A DNA stretch of 64,000 bases from Plasmodiophora brassicae (taxonomy: Eukaryota; Endomyxa: Phytomyxea; Phytomyxea; Plasmodiophorida), in contig CP145412.1 in assembly GCA_036867785.1 (NCBI GenBank), positions 868,001-932,000 on the forward strand, written 5' to 3'. Positions 26,342 to 38,067 of this stretch are shown here, piece after piece. The position numbers were made by a program, and so were the translations under genes. The stretch's first letter is position 1. Each line of letters opens with the position of its first letter. The notes under the pieces were generated by a model. That model worked only from the letters and a program-made list of their open reading frames with translations, was not told the DNA's origin and did no database searches.

Positions 26342-26929
26342 ATGGCGGCCGTCGTCGGAAAGAAGCTGCTGAAGAAGGGCGGTCAGGAGCCCACTGAGCT
26401 CGAGGCTGCGCTGGCCCAGGCGTTTGTCGACCTGGAGGCGTCGTCCAAGGACCTGAAGGCGGATCTCCGTGACCTGTACTTCCTGGCCGCCAAGGAGATT
26501 GCCGTCGAGGAAGGCAAGAAGGCGATCGTCATCTTCATTCCGTTCGTCAAGCAGGCGAAGTTCAAGAAGATCCAGCCGCGGTTGATCCGTGAGCTCGAGA
26601 AGAAGTTCACGAACAAACACATTGTGTTCGTCGCGCAGCGCACCATTCTTGGCGCTGGGTACGCCCGCAAATCGAAGGGCGCCCTGCGACCACGCTCGCG
26701 AACGGTCGCCGCCGTCCACGAGTCGATCCTGAACGATGTCGTCTACCCGACCGAAATCGTCGGCAAGCGCATCCGGTTCCGCCTCGACGGCACGAAGCTC
26801 CTGAAGGTCCACCTGGACCCGAAGGAGGCCAGCAACGTCGACTACAAGCTTGCCACGTTCGCGGCTGTCTACCGCAAACTCACCAACAAGCAGGCTGAGT
26901 TCATGTTCCCTCCCGCCGCTAAAGCCTGA
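26342..26929 (+). CDS. RPS7: Ribosomal protein eS7
   Basis: An intronless 195-residue protein, matching the ~194 residues of eS7. Conserved blocks include ELEAALAQAFVDLE, KAIVIFIPFVKQAKFKKIQ, LIRELEKKF, HIVFVAQRTIL and TVAAVHESILNDVVYPTEIVGKR, ending with the KLATFAAVYRKLT region. eS7 belongs to the 40S body and acts in pre-rRNA processing. The start was placed at MAAVVGKK because upstream in-frame codons (from 26285) do not align with the family and would lie in the 5' leader. Confidence 0.97.
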   Translation: MAAVVGKKLLKKGGQEPTELEAALAQAFVDLEASSKDLKADLRDLYFLAAKEIAVEEGKKAIVIFIPFVKQAKFKKIQPRLIRELEKKFTNKHIVFVAQRTILGAGYARKSKGALRPRSRTVAAVHESILNDVVYPTEIVGKRIRFRLDGTKLLKVHLDPKEASNVDYKLATFAAVYRKLTNKQAEFMFPPAAKA

Positions 26930-27133
26930 TAAATTCCTGGCACAAACCTTCAATGCTTGATCCAACGGTGCTGTATGCCGTGTCTTGGGAATAGCCCGCT
27001 AGTGGCATTGTGTCGCTGTCGAGCGTCGCGACTGCCGGGCCAGACTGTATTCGACACGGTCGTGTGAGCTGGACGAGTCATTTTGGCGTTGGATATTCAG
27101 GTTTCGGGGCCGCGTCGTCGTCGGTTGCTGGCA

Positions 27134-27887
27134 ATGGTGGCGACGAGGCGCCGTGTTTATGAACCGTTGCAATGTGCGGCCGACCCGGAGCAGCTTGATC
27201 GTGAGGGGCAGGTGCGGCTTGATCCGCGACGCTGGCAAGGGAAGAAAGGAGGGGCGATTCCCGCATTCTATAAGCCTGCTGTCAGGGTGGCCGATCCACC
27301 AGCTGAGAACCAGCCGCAATTGGACCGAGATGTGCTCCGCGCTGCTGCCCAGGAGGTTCCCAAGGCTGAACTGCCGGAGGCCATGCGTCCCCGGGTCGAC
27401 TCGTTGGAGGCGGCTGTCAACGCGCTGGACGACGAAGTTAATGCTATGCGGGTCAGATCAACGAATTTTCGTGATGGCTGTATTGCCTGACGCTTTGAGT
27501 CGATAGGCTGAGTTGGCGCAGATGCGCAAGGAGACAAGGGAGAACGCTGAGGTCGTTCGCGAAACACAACAGATGATACGTGAGATTCGTGACAGCGTCG
27601 CTGCCAAGAATTCCTGTAGTGGCCGTGCTGTGAACACTCAGAACAATAGGAAGCGGCCCGCCGATGACAAGACGTTAGCAGAATCGAGAGCTGCGAAGGT
27701 CCTGAAGGCCGCGACCGGGGATTCCTCTACACGGGCTCGTTCGGCCCACCAGTCCGGTCAAGACGAGGACGGTGTGTTCCTCAGTCCAGTGCAGGAAAAA
27801 CCGTCAAAGAACAGGCGGAACAGTTTGCGGTGGACCATCGCGTGGAACGAACCTGAACCGGAAACGAACGCTGCCGCCGATGGTTGA
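27134..27887 (+). CDS. Unknown basic coiled-coil protein
   Basis: Two exons, 27134-27451 and 27507-27887 (55-nt intron), give 232 residues. The region across the intron (VDSLEAAVNALDDEVNAM, then AELAQMRKETRENAEVVRE) predicts a continuous coiled coil, which supports the join. The tail is Lys/Arg/Ser-rich with NRKRPADDK, a plausible nuclear signal. The first in-frame ATG was used. No family was recognised. Confidence 0.55.
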
Positions 27888-28050
27888 TGAGCCCATTGCG
27901 TACGACCTCGATGCGCGTGACGGTAACTTAGACGCACGTTCTGCAATATATACGCAGCATAGTTACTTCGCTAAACGGTGTGTTCGTCATGTCGTCGATC
28001 ACGTCGCATCAGGTAATGCTTCAACAAATGTCGCTGGGACCGAAATCTAG

Positions 28051-29588
28051 CCATTCTGGGGTCATCTTCACAAGGGCATCGACGAATCGCCCTCTTCGTG
28101 GCTGATTCAGTCGTGCACGTAACTTTGATCTTGTTCGCAGGTGGCGAAATGTGGTGGCGACGTTATGAACGTTTGATGACGACAGACTTGCCAGGCGGCG
28201 ACAAACGTTCTGAATCCGGTACAGTAATTCCTCCTATTAATATTCCTTCTAATAGGCCCTGAACCAAACCCCAAACATGCTCCAGGGTCTTAATGAAAGG
28301 GCCGGACGCATTTCAGGGTCTTACTAGAAAGACTTAATGCATTTCAGGATCTTAATGGGAAGATTACCGAATGTTACAGACCTCGTGCAACCAGGTATGT
28401 CGCAGGTACTGACTCCTGTATCAGTTGATGCAGGATTAGGTCGGATGATGAAGCACTGGGCAGCAAATGTCCTTGACGCTGAGTCGAGAATGCCGCGTTC
28501 GACTCCAAATGGGCAGACGGTTCGTCCACTGTTGCCGAACGTCGTATTCTGACGTCTCCGTTGATTGCGAAAAGGGGGAGGACTGAACAGAGCCGGAGCC
28601 GGGAGGTCACACGAACGCAACGGCTACCGGAGACTCTCAATAGTGTTGCAGAACACTATAATGACTATGGGTATCGATGGCCATCTTTCGTGTCAGAAGC
28701 CGGATAGACATCCCTCCACCAATGGACGACGGCATCAATGCCGGACTGTCTGACGATCGCGGGTGCCGTCTGGCGCTGTACTGCCTGCGATTGGTGCGTA
28801 CAGCGCCAGCCCTGACGGGAAGACTCCACGTTTCGAACACGTTGGCTGCAGAACAGGCAACATGGCAAGCCAGGTACCGAAGCCGCCGTCGACCTCCGCA
28901 TGCCTTGTAATTCAAGCCTGGCAAATTGGAACTATCACACCTACAGTAGCTTCGTGCGGTCCGTTGGTTTGGAAAGCTGCCGCGGTACTGTATGAACCCC
29001 CGATGGACACGGCGTAGATCGCCGACGACACGTTGCACACAATTGGCATATGGCCTGGGAGTGTTCCAGAAGCTTCTGGACCGCAGCAGGTGGTGAAGCG
29101 CGGTGTCCCGGGTGAAGCGCGGTGTCCCGGTCCAGTGATAATACTCCGGGCCGGGGTGACGCCAGTGTGTCTGAGGTAGGTACATTCGTCGCGGCAGGAC
29201 GGACACGTCACCGCAGTCGCCAAAGTCCGTGGTGCCATTCCCAAATCCGGCGCCGCCAGCACCAACCACTCACACACAAGCAAGCAGCGCAGTCTCGGGC
29301 GGCGGGTCGTGCCTGCGTCAACCGTCAGCAACAGCGGGTCGGTCGGCGGTGACGTCACTCAGTGTTTCGCCCGGAACCACGATCGTCTGACACTGGTTGA
29401 TAGCCGCCACACCCGTTGCGCCAGGCGTGACGTCCTTCCTCTCCTGAAACTGCGCAGCGATTGACGTACTGCGATCGGTCGGGCAGAAACGTTCTCGCCC
29501 ACGCCCGCATTATAGTAAGCGCCACGCGTCCAGGGCGGCGTACCGTACTAGTCGACCGGCGCCTTCCGCTATATCTCTGCACGGCGGC
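28051..29588. other. 1.5-kb interval without a supported gene
   Basis: Several 70-210-codon frames overlap on both strands (for example 28637-29269 minus) but none shows a domain or a splice chain I can defend. 28230-28250 holds a small AT-rich palindrome around tattaatatt, and 28290-28365 repeats the word catttcaggatctta/catttcagggtctta. A 19-bp tandem duplication lies at 29092-29129. Confidence 0.5.
29092..29129. repeat. 19-bp direct tandem duplication
   Basis: ggtgaagcgcggtgtcccg occurs twice without a gap at 29092-29110 and 29111-29129. It lies in a gene-poor interval. Confidence 0.9.
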
Positions 29589-30197
29589 ATGTCGAACCAC
29601 AACGGCACGGCGCAGCCCATGCTCTGCCTGAACGGCTGCGGCTTCTTCGGGTACTTGCCGTCGTATACGCTCGCTACGTCGTCCATCGCCACTGACGCCC
29701 ATGTCGCAGGACCGCGGATCACCGTAATCTGTGCTCCTCGTGCTACAACGAGGTCATCAAGGCCGAACAAGCTGCGTCGGCGACGTCGTCGTCGCCAGCA
29801 CCCGTGCCTTCGTCCGTTGATGTCCCGCCAGCGATCGCTGAACCTGTTCCAGCGGCGGTTGCCCCAGCAGCAGTGCCGCCGCCCGCGCCTGAAGTAGCAA
29901 CTCGAGCGGCGGTGCCTGCTGATCTCGCTCCCTCTCCGGTGCAAGATCGTTCACGATGCGCCATATGCCCCAAGAAGCTTCGTCTGGCTCAACAGTTCGC
30001 CTGCATGTGTGGGCGGACATTCTGTGGCCAGCACCGCTACGCGGAAGCCCATGAGTGCACGTTCGATTATGTCAAACGGAACCAGACGCAGCTGCGCAAG
30101 GATAACCCAGAGGTATAACGTGCTCCTTGTGACCTCGGTTTGCAGGTGTCTGAACGCCCCTCTGCAGGTGGTTGCGAGCAAGGTATCAAAGATTTAA
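29589..30197 (+). CDS. A20/AN1 zinc-finger (stress-associated) protein
   Basis: Three exons, 29589-29650, 29710-30112 and 30168-30197, give 164 residues. The A20 finger is split by the first intron: CLNGCGFFG, then NLCSSCYNE. An Ala/Pro-rich linker follows, then the AN1 finger (CAICPKKLRLAQQFAC, CGRTFCGQHR, AHECTFDY) with all Cys/His ligands in place. The C-terminus, NPE-VVASKVSKI, matches the usual NP-V-A-K-I ending and fixes the last 30-nt exon. Proteins of this class bind ubiquitin and act in stress responses; several have E3 activity. Confidence 0.9.
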
Positions 30198-30385
30198 ACG
30201 GGCCACGGGTGAATGGTCCATCTGCATTTGATGTCCGCGCATGTCGAGAATCCTCACAACACCGCATGGGGCTCTATCTTCTGGCCACACGTTTCCGACG
30301 ATTTTGATAAAATTTACTAGATTGGGAGATGCGACATTGGCGATAGAGCAGTGTGACGGTTTCCGCCACAATTCTTCACAGGCGA

Positions 30386-31890
30386 TTACCAGGCGAATGC
30401 ATTCGGCGTGTTCGACTGGGGCGGCGTCGGTGACGTGCTTCCGAATGGGTTGTTGGAATTGCTCGAAGGCGCTGCCTTAGGTGGCTGCTGGGGAGACGCT
30501 TGTCCGTATGGACTAGGGACAGAATACGCTTGCCACGCGTTTGTATCTTGAGGCGGGTACGGTGGCTGCTGCTGCTGCTGCTGCTGTGATTGCGGCTGCT
30601 GGGCATACCCTTGGAAATGTTGTTGAGGAGCGAAGCCGGACGGCGCCATCGGCGGGTAACCTTGCTGGGAGCTGAACATTGCTTGCCCAGCAAACGTTTG
30701 CGAGTCAAGTGCGAATCCTTGTGATTGTGGTGCGGGTGGAGGTACACCTTGAGACTGCGGCGGGTATCCTTGCAGGCTGGGAGGCGACGCGGCAGGAAAA
30801 TTGGCAAAACCAGAGGACGAAGGGAGCATTTGTCCCATAGGCATCATCCCTGACTGTCCAGAGCCCATGGGTACGCCTGCGGGTCCTGGCGCCATAGGCA
30901 TGCCTGCCGGCGCAGGTGGATATCCATACGGCGCCATTGGATAGGGTGGGTTCGGTGCCTGGGACTGCTGCTGAAAGTACGGCGGTGGTTGAACCGGTGC
31001 TGGTGGCTCTTGGAAGAGGCTCATAATGTCTTGCTTTGTGTTCTTGACGGGCTCGGCAGGGGCCGATGCAGCCTCGAACGACCCGAATGCCAGATCAGTG
31101 GCCTCTGGCGACGTCGGCGCGAACTGGGCGAAATTCGCAAATGGCGACGGCGGCCCCTGAAGAGAGAGGGCGGCAACGCCCGCCCCCGCCGCTTTCGCCG
31201 TCTTCTTTGGCTTTTCGCCCTTCGACTTTGACGATGCTTTCGATGGCGCCGCCGCCGACTTCGAGTTCTTTGTCGCGGCCGCCTGCTTCCGTCTCTGCGC
31301 GTCGCCACTGTCCTCGCTGCTGTCGTCAGAGGTGCTGTCGTCGGCAGAGCTCTCATCGGAGTCGTCCTCGGAGGTGTCGCCTTCGGAACTGGACTCCTTC
31401 CCAGCAGCCTTCTTCTTCGCCTTCGACTTCGTCGCCGACTGTTCCATTGCCTTCGACGATGCAGTTGACGATTTCGCACAGAACGCTTTCTGCTCGTACT
31501 TCTGCCTGATGAAGGTCTCTACGACCTTGTCGTTCGTGTCCGGCGTCGGCTTTTTATCGGGCGCCAGGTTCACCTCGTAGTAGGCGTTGACCTTCTTATT
31601 GCCCCACTGCTGCATGACGTCGACCCATTCGGGTTTCCATTCGTCTAGCGTGACGGAGCGGACCTTGGAGATATGCACGCCCAGGTTGCGATGTATACCT
31701 GCACGACATGATTACACACCATGACGGGGAGGTGCGTTTTCGGCAGCCACGTACCCGAGCATCGGATACATACGAAGCATCCGATGTTGATGGAGGCCCA
31801 TCGCGGCTGCCTGGTATTACAGTCGACGCAGGTCTTGTTCTCGGATTTCTTCAGCAGCTTCTTCAGCTTCTCGATCTCGTCGGCCCCCAT
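30386..31890 (-). CDS. ArfGAP (SMAP-type) with Q/P/G-rich tail
   Basis: Exons 31890-31755 and 31698-30386 on the minus strand (56-nt intron) give 482 residues. The ArfGAP zinc finger CVDC...CFVCIRC is followed by SGIHRNLGVHISKVRSV, which includes the catalytic arginine of the family, and by the conserved LDEW and YYEV blocks. The middle is a highly acidic Ser/Asp run plus Lys-rich segments. The tail is rich in Gln, Pro, Gly and Met with NPFG and ANF/ASF motifs, like clathrin-adaptor-binding tails of SMAP and AGFG proteins. Role: GTP hydrolysis on Arf at Golgi or endosomes. Confidence 0.9.
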
Positions 31891-32730
31891 CGTCCGACAG
31901 CGACGACCGCCGCCTCGATCGCGTGATCAATGTGGGCGCGTGCGCCGCCCCCACACAGTATCGTCGAATATCTCCAGGCCAGGCCGACCCAGCCAGCAAC
32001 AAGGCTGACCGATGACGACCAAAACGGACCGGGGCCGACTTCCCCGCCCACGTCGTCGTTTGCGAGCGTGGCTTCTAAATATTTTGAGAGCATTTTAGGC
32101 GGCGCAGCTGACATCCATCCGACCATCCCCCGTCCAGCCCCCCGTCGAATCATTTGGGTACGCAAGTATTGCCAGAGTGAAGGAGCTTAGGGTTTACCTG
32201 CACAAGTATCACGCCAGGGCAACCAGCGTGTTCGTCGTTGTCGTCGGGCAATCACTGACTGATGCAGGCACCTGATCGATGAGGACGCAGATGGTAGGCC
32301 GAGCTGCCGTATATACTTAGCATACGTTCACATGCAGGCGCACCCCCGGGCATCTTCTAGAATAGTACACACGGCACCGCCGACATGGCCACGGTCATGG
32401 ATAACGGTATCCAACGCCTTCAGAACGTTGCTGGCAGAAGGAGTCGCGTTTTATGTAGGTCACCCAGGAAAAGCGATGTCATTTGGGGGCACGACGTAGG
32501 CATGCGTTGCTGCATTAACATTAGAGGCAGCAATCCGCAACAACGGTCACGTAGAAATCGGTACTGCCAATGGGCAATGGGCAATGGCCAGTAGGGAGCC
32601 AGAAGCGGTGTGCATGAAGGGCAGCTCGTTGGCGATTGAGATATATCACCGCCTGTCCGAACGGGGCCAACGCTGCCGAATAACGGAAACGTTTGGGCGT
32701 AATAGGGAAATTTGAACGTGTACTTCGGTG
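31891..32730. other. 0.8-kb interval without a supported gene
   Basis: Upstream of the divergently placed ArfGAP start. Short frames only, no domain. 32565-32592 has a local duplication (caatgggcaatgggcaatgg). Confidence 0.5.
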
Positions 32731-33478
32731 TTAACCATGGGCTTGACAAGTTACACCTTCTATGAATAGCGTTTTGATCACGCCGGGCAGCCTCTCGTAG
32801 AGAGCCGTCGACTGTTGGACGACCTGCCTGTTAATCAACATGGAGGACCCTTTTACGGCGACACGAATCTGCGTTGACGACCCGCCTGTCACATCGTCAG
32901 CCTTATGGACACCAATCACTGGAGCGCTCTTGTTGCCTTGGGCTGAAATAACGTCGATAACCGTTTCCGTTGATAACCCAAATAGGTCTATCGTCGTGTT
33001 CATTGAGTAGACAGCTCGGTGGGCGTCATCGTTGAAACACCTATGCGAGATGTTAGAGTTCGCGGTATGGCCAATCGCAGACGAATTTGCCTACCGATGA
33101 ACTGTCTCGAGGCGTACCTCATAGCCAGCAAACCGTTGCGCCCCCTTAACAACCCGCTGCGCGAAGTCACCCTCCCATTCGCTGATTTCCTGTTCGGTGA
33201 CATCGTCATGGGATACGAGCTGCACCCAGACCTGAGACGATTTCAGAATCGACAGGACCGACTCCTTCGGCACGTCGACCGCAACGTCCAGAACCGTCGT
33301 CAGTCCAGACCCTCGCCCTGCAATGCCCATCGCGTCCCCAGAATGTCCAAGCACACGCGTTGCAAGAGAGGCGCATGCCACTACGAACGTGACTCAGATA
33401 AGGACCACTGAAGCAGCGCGGCATGGAATCTAGATGATGATGAAACATCAAGGACTAGGGACGTAGCTGGTCGGGCAT
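32731..33478 (-). CDS. Small secreted protein, unknown
   Basis: Minus strand, tentatively three exons 33478-33463, 33392-33095 and 33040-32731 (207 residues). The second intron (54 nt) is secure: it joins LETVHR to CFNDDAHRAVYSM in frame. The N-terminus TFVVACASLATRVLG is a likely signal peptide, but its initiator Met requires a 5' mini-exon with a weak donor, so the start is uncertain. The mature part is ~185 residues with few cysteines and mixed alpha/beta character (TTVLDVAVDVP, TQIRVAVKGSSMLI). No family was recognised. Secretion is inferred only from the leader. Confidence 0.5.
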
Positions 33479-33579
33479 AACCGCTGTGCCCAGCGGACCG
33501 CCCATCACAGTACCCATTCAACGGGAGTGCGGGCAGAACGACCGCCTGCCTGTCACCCCTGCTGTTCTGCTGACGACGG

Positions 33580-35644
33580 ATGGCGACCAGCGCCGGCGAA
33601 GTCGATGAGACGCGTCGCCTTTTCGACAGCGGCCCCGAGTACGCGTCGTTACTGCAGCGGCCGACCGCTCGTCAGCTATCGCCGGGCAGTCGCCGTCGGC
33701 ATGACCCGTTGTCGACCTGGCAGGCGATTGCATACGCCCTGCCGAGCTTGGCAGTCGCCGCTCAGTACCTGCCGACGCACATCCACGTCTTCAAGTTCTA
33801 CACCGACACGCTGATGGTCCCTGCTGGATCCCTGGCAGTCGGGACGGCCGTTGCCCGCGCCATGGACTGCCTCATCGACCCGATCGTCGGGTGGATCTCA
33901 GACAACACCGGTACTCGTACTGTGCGACGCCCGCTGATCGACCCCTCCCGACTCATTGCACGTCGCCCTAGAATCGTCGTGGGGCCGTCGTAAGCCCTAC
34001 ATCCTCGCATCGTTGCCGTTTAACGCGATCGCGTACTATCTGCTGTTCACGCCGTCGTCGACCCTGGCCGGGCACGCCGCCACACAGTGGTTCACGTTCT
34101 TCTTCTTCCTGTTCCTGGCCGTTCCCCTCAGCCTGCCGTACTACAGCCTGGGCCCGGAGCTCACATCTGACAACGCGGGCCGTGTTCGAGTACGTCCCCG
34201 CTCTGCCGCTCCCTGCGCCGCCGGTTGATGTTGTTTTCCACAGTTGTTCGTGTACGCCGAGGTCTGGGACAAGGTCGGCATCATATTCGCGGCCATTCTG
34301 CCGTCCCTGCTGATCGTCGCTTTCCATGGCGATATTCGTCGAGCGTATTCCGACGCTGCCCTGATCATTGGCGGGCTGACCATTCTGACGTTCTCCACCT
34401 TACTCATCTTTGTCGAGGAACCTCAACGCCCTCGTGAAATCCTCCGTAATGTCGGTCGCGCCTGCTTGCCATTGTCGACCCTGTCTGATGCTTGTGGCCG
34501 TCCCAAAGGTGAAATCGTCACAGTTCGTGCCGGGCATTCGCCGGGCCATGAGAAACGCCCCATACAGGCTGTTGATGTACGCGGCGACAATCGGGACGCT
34601 ATCACATGCTGTCACGAACGTCATTGTCACGTACTATGTCGCGTGCGTTATCCGAGTCGACGGGCCCGAGGAATTCCTCGGCACGGTCCTGTGCACGTTC
34701 TTCATCCCCGCTGCACTATCCATCCCGGTCTGGCACTTCCTGGCCCGAATAACCGATACGCGCCGGGCCTGGCTCATCGGATGGGCATCACACGTACCGA
34801 TCTGTGCGGCAGCGTTCACCCTAGGTCCAGGACAGGTGAAACCGTTCCTGGTCATCACCGGCTGCATGGGCGTGTCCTACGGTGGAAGCTTCCTGAGCAA
34901 GGCCATGATCTCTGATGCCATCGACTACCAAGAGGTTAGCTGGCCTGTGCCACTCGCAGTCACTGTCCTGATCTGTTTCGAGGTCAGCTACGAACCGGGT
35001 CACGTTCTGAAGGGCAGTTCCTAGCATGGATGACGCTGATCCCTAAGCTGACCGTTATCCCTGCAAGTTCGATCCCGTTGGTGATAATGAGCAGCACTGG
35101 GTACGTGCCCAATACGGCGGTGCAGAATCCAGGGACGACGATGGCACTTCGAGTCATGTTCGGTCTGCTGCCCTGCGTCCTGTCGTCAATCACGTTCATC
35201 ATCGCGTACCAGTACCCGATTACAGGCGCGGTCCAGGAGCGCATACAACGCATGGTGGCCGCCCAGCATGATAACCATCGCGCCCTGATCGACCCGATCT
35301 CGGGCGCTGCGTTCACCATCCAGCATGGGTTCTCTATGGATATGGACCATTTCTCCAGCGACGAACTGTACCATCTCGCCCAGGCCAACGGGTGGATGGT
35401 CGTGCATCGTAGGCTGGTGCGCTCGTTGGTCATGTGGACGGCGTCCCTGGTCCTATCGGTTGCTATTGGCATATCGACGTTCTCTGAGTTGTCCACTGTC
35501 CTGGCGACCTGCCTTGCCAGCGTCAGCGTCATGATGATCGGATACCACGCGTTCCGATTACGGGCGCTCTACGATTTCACGGACGAATCGCAGGCGGGTC
35601 TGAAAGCCAATCTGGAGCAGATGATGCAAGCCGACCAATACTGA
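33580..35644 (+). CDS. GPH/MFS_2-family sugar:cation symporter-like transporter
   Basis: Five exons, 33580-33910, 33972-34189, 34244-34450, 34509-34934 and 34988-35644, give 612 residues. The protein is polytopic with about twelve spans. Family marks of the melibiose-carrier type are an early TM block ALPSLAVAAQYLP, ARAMDCLIDPIVGWISDNT, SWGRRKPYILASLPF and PYYSLGPELTSD. There is also a mid-C-terminal SKAMISDAIDYQELRTGSR with EGQFLAW, at the position of the MelB cytoplasmic signature. Homologues move sugars, lysolipids or sphingolipids with H+ or Na+; the substrate cannot be told. The fourth intron is supported by the restored DYQELRTGSRSEGQ motif. The C-terminal ~90 residues are soluble. Confidence 0.85.
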
Positions 35645-35683
35645 AAGCAATCAGGACGTCCTTTAATATACGCCGCGTGTACC

Positions 35684-36282
35684 TCACAATGACTTGACGT
35701 ACTCGTTGAATTCTCGCTCATATCGAGCACGGTGTTCGGCATCGGCTGCCTGATACGTCATTCGTTGATCATCTCCGGCCTCCTGCCACATCTTCCCTAA
35801 CAAACGCCCAACATCGCCTACGTGGCGCTGAGGATATTGCATGGTCTGCGATAGGACGTCATTCTCACCGAATGAAGCTTTAGGATTTGCCTCAACGACT
35901 TGGCCACGGTTGTCTTGACAGAAGAGCAGATAGGCCCCTAACGGCCTCCTACGTCACATGCTGAAGTCAGAGGGGTACAGCAGCTGACGTAGCGGGCTGA
36001 CTTGGGCGCATTTGGATCCCGCTTAAATTTCTTGCGTCGTTTCCTCTTCTTCCTCACGACAGGAACAGGGGCATTCCGGGCTGTGGTTTGCGTGTCAACC
36101 GTGACAGCCTGTGGACGCCATCCTCCACACAGCGTACCTGCAATCTCGGAGACAGGCGGCTGCGCAATCGGCTTTCGGTCGACACTGAACGCGTCCCGTC
36201 CGGGATTGCGATCCTCAGCGCGACCTGCATTGGACGCAGGCGCCTGGCAGCGACCGTCGCCCGGGGGCCCTTCGTACTTCAT
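35684..36282 (-). CDS. HMG-box protein
   Basis: Exons 36282-35979 and 35937-35684 on the minus strand give 185 residues. A Pro/Arg-rich N-terminal region and a Lys/Arg run (RKKRKRRKKFKRDPNAPKSA) lead into one HMG box: AYLLFCQDNR, VVEANPKASF, RLLGKMWQEAGDD, YQAADAEHRARYEREFNEY. The box ends at the stop codon. The intron is only 41 nt with the chosen donor and adds a few extra residues between NAPK and AYLLF compared with typical boxes, so the exact boundary is uncertain. It probably binds DNA without sequence specificity. Its start lies 72 bp from the start of the divergent PAT1 gene. Confidence 0.75.
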
Positions 36283-36354
36283 CTGGGCGGGTGGTCGCGG
36301 GGTCCGCCGCCGGACTTGCTTGGCCGGGGACACCACCCAGCCGCTGCGACCGCC

Positions 36355-37857
36355 ATGGCGCACGAAGAGGACGCGATGGAGTTCGACCTGGCCGACGGTA
36401 TACTCGCGTCCGTGTTCGGCCAGATGGAGGTTGCCGATGCGGTCGCCAGTGAGAACAACGTGGAAGCGGGGGCGTCGGTGCCGACGTCGCCATCCGGGAA
36501 AGCGGGCGACGCCGAATCGGATCAGGCTACACAGGAACGAGCTCGCCCGTATTTCCGACACGTGTACATTCCATTGCCAACGAAACGATTTCGGTACATG
36601 TCGCATGCCGAAATATCGGTCGTCGTTCGGCAATCGTTGCAGCAGCTGCAGACCAAGAACCCGATGGATGACGACTTCTATTACCAGGTCACCATGGCAC
36701 GATCTGGAGGTCCTTGGAAAGGCGTCGGCCTGCCCAGTATCGAGACGACTGGGCCATTGATGGCCAATCGGTTCCGGAACCCGGATGGGTCACCGATTCT
36801 GCCGGAAGGCACACTAGGCCGGGTCGCGTTGTCGTCGGTTCGCAAGCCTCGAACTCTGCTGCAACTGACGGGGGATTCAAAAGGTACGACGACAGCCCCT
36901 GACGCTGATGCAGCAGTGATTGGCGGGCCCAGGCGGTTCATGTTCGCGAAGTTCTCCCTGCCGTACATAATTGAGGAAGGCATTCGTTGCATTATGGATG
37001 TGGAAGACGTCGACAATATCCTGCTGGCGTTCCCGTCAGCGAATGCAGAGGAAGCCGCACAGCAGGCTGCCCTACACCAGCAGCGCCTCCGACTTGGACG
37101 CCGTTTGCTTGAGCATCTGGGGTTCGGGGACCTCGTTGACCCCGATGGGAACCCGTTGCCAGATCGGCTTCTAGAAACACCTGATGAAGGGCATATCCTG
37201 TTTAAGTATGCCGCCCAAGCCAAAGGTCGGACACTTGTCCTACGAGCGTTGATGTGCTTGAGAACCGATCAGGTCTACCTCGTTGTCCGCGCCATGATGT
37301 CCCGGTTGAGTCTGTTCGCCTTGCCAGAGGATGTTGTCCCGATCGACATGCAAATGGGCGTTGTTATTGACCGCCACCTCGAGAAATGGTTGCCACCCCA
37401 GATCATCGGCTTAATGCAGATTGTTCTGTCCGGTCTCGGTCCTGTTCCGCTGGTGGAGATCGCCAGGTCCCTGGTCGGATCTGTGATTATTCTTTCGTTC
37501 TGCAAACGCGGCCACGAACTTCGAAACCACCCGATGGCGCCTCCCATCGACGTTGCCACGTGGCTTGAGCTGTTTGGCGTCATCTGGGGCCAGTTGTCGG
37601 TCAACTTTGCGCAAGTTATCACCCCGTCATCCGACGGGATGCGAGTCGCCCCAGACGCCACCCGGTGGCGCATCCTTGCCGACCTGTCGTCCCATGCATC
37701 GCCGGAACAGCTCGCCATGATTCCTCGGGAGGGCGATCTCTGGGTACACGTTGAAACAGCCGTCCCAGTTCACCCCCCTGCAGCGTACTTCGCCTCGCTC
37801 GCAACCTCGATCTACAGACCGCCTCCGCCGCCAGGCATCCCAGGTCCAGCGCAGTGA
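36355..37857 (+). CDS. PAT1: PAT1-like mRNA decapping factor
   Basis: An intronless 500-residue protein. The N-terminus MAHEEDAMEFDLADGILASVF is acidic. The segment RYMSHAEISVVVRQSLQQLQ...NPMDDDFYYQV matches the conserved PAT1 motif that precedes the C-terminal alpha-helical superhelix. That superhelix (residues about 270-470) includes GRTLVLRALMCL, LVVRAMMSRLSLF and VLSGLGPVPL. Pat1 bridges deadenylated mRNA, the Lsm1-7 ring and Dcp2 in cytoplasmic P-bodies. It is shorter than yeast and animal forms, with a reduced N-terminal half. It is transcribed divergently from the HMG-box gene. Confidence 0.85.
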   Translation: MAHEEDAMEFDLADGILASVFGQMEVADAVASENNVEAGASVPTSPSGKAGDAESDQATQERARPYFRHVYIPLPTKRFRYMSHAEISVVVRQSLQQLQTKNPMDDDFYYQVTMARSGGPWKGVGLPSIETTGPLMANRFRNPDGSPILPEGTLGRVALSSVRKPRTLLQLTGDSKGTTTAPDADAAVIGGPRRFMFAKFSLPYIIEEGIRCIMDVEDVDNILLAFPSANAEEAAQQAALHQQRLRLGRRLLEHLGFGDLVDPDGNPLPDRLLETPDEGHILFKYAAQAKGRTLVLRALMCLRTDQVYLVVRAMMSRLSLFALPEDVVPIDMQMGVVIDRHLEKWLPPQIIGLMQIVLSGLGPVPLVEIARSLVGSVIILSFCKRGHELRNHPMAPPIDVATWLELFGVIWGQLSVNFAQVITPSSDGMRVAPDATRWRILADLSSHASPEQLAMIPREGDLWVHVETAVPVHPPAAYFASLATSIYRPPPPPGIPGPAQ

Positions 37858-38067
37858 CCGATAATTCTACATACATATGTTTAAAGCGCAGTACAGCGAC
37901 GACGGCCTGTATCGTCATAACGGGGCCCGTGCAGTGCCGGCTTCCGCCTCAGTCGGGCCTCTGTGTTCTGCGACTCTCACAGCCGCCAAAAATGGGAGCC
38001 GAAAAGGACCCAATCGGAAAAGCGTCGCCTCGCTCGGGGTGGCTGGCCCCGCTTGCCGTTGGGCCGC

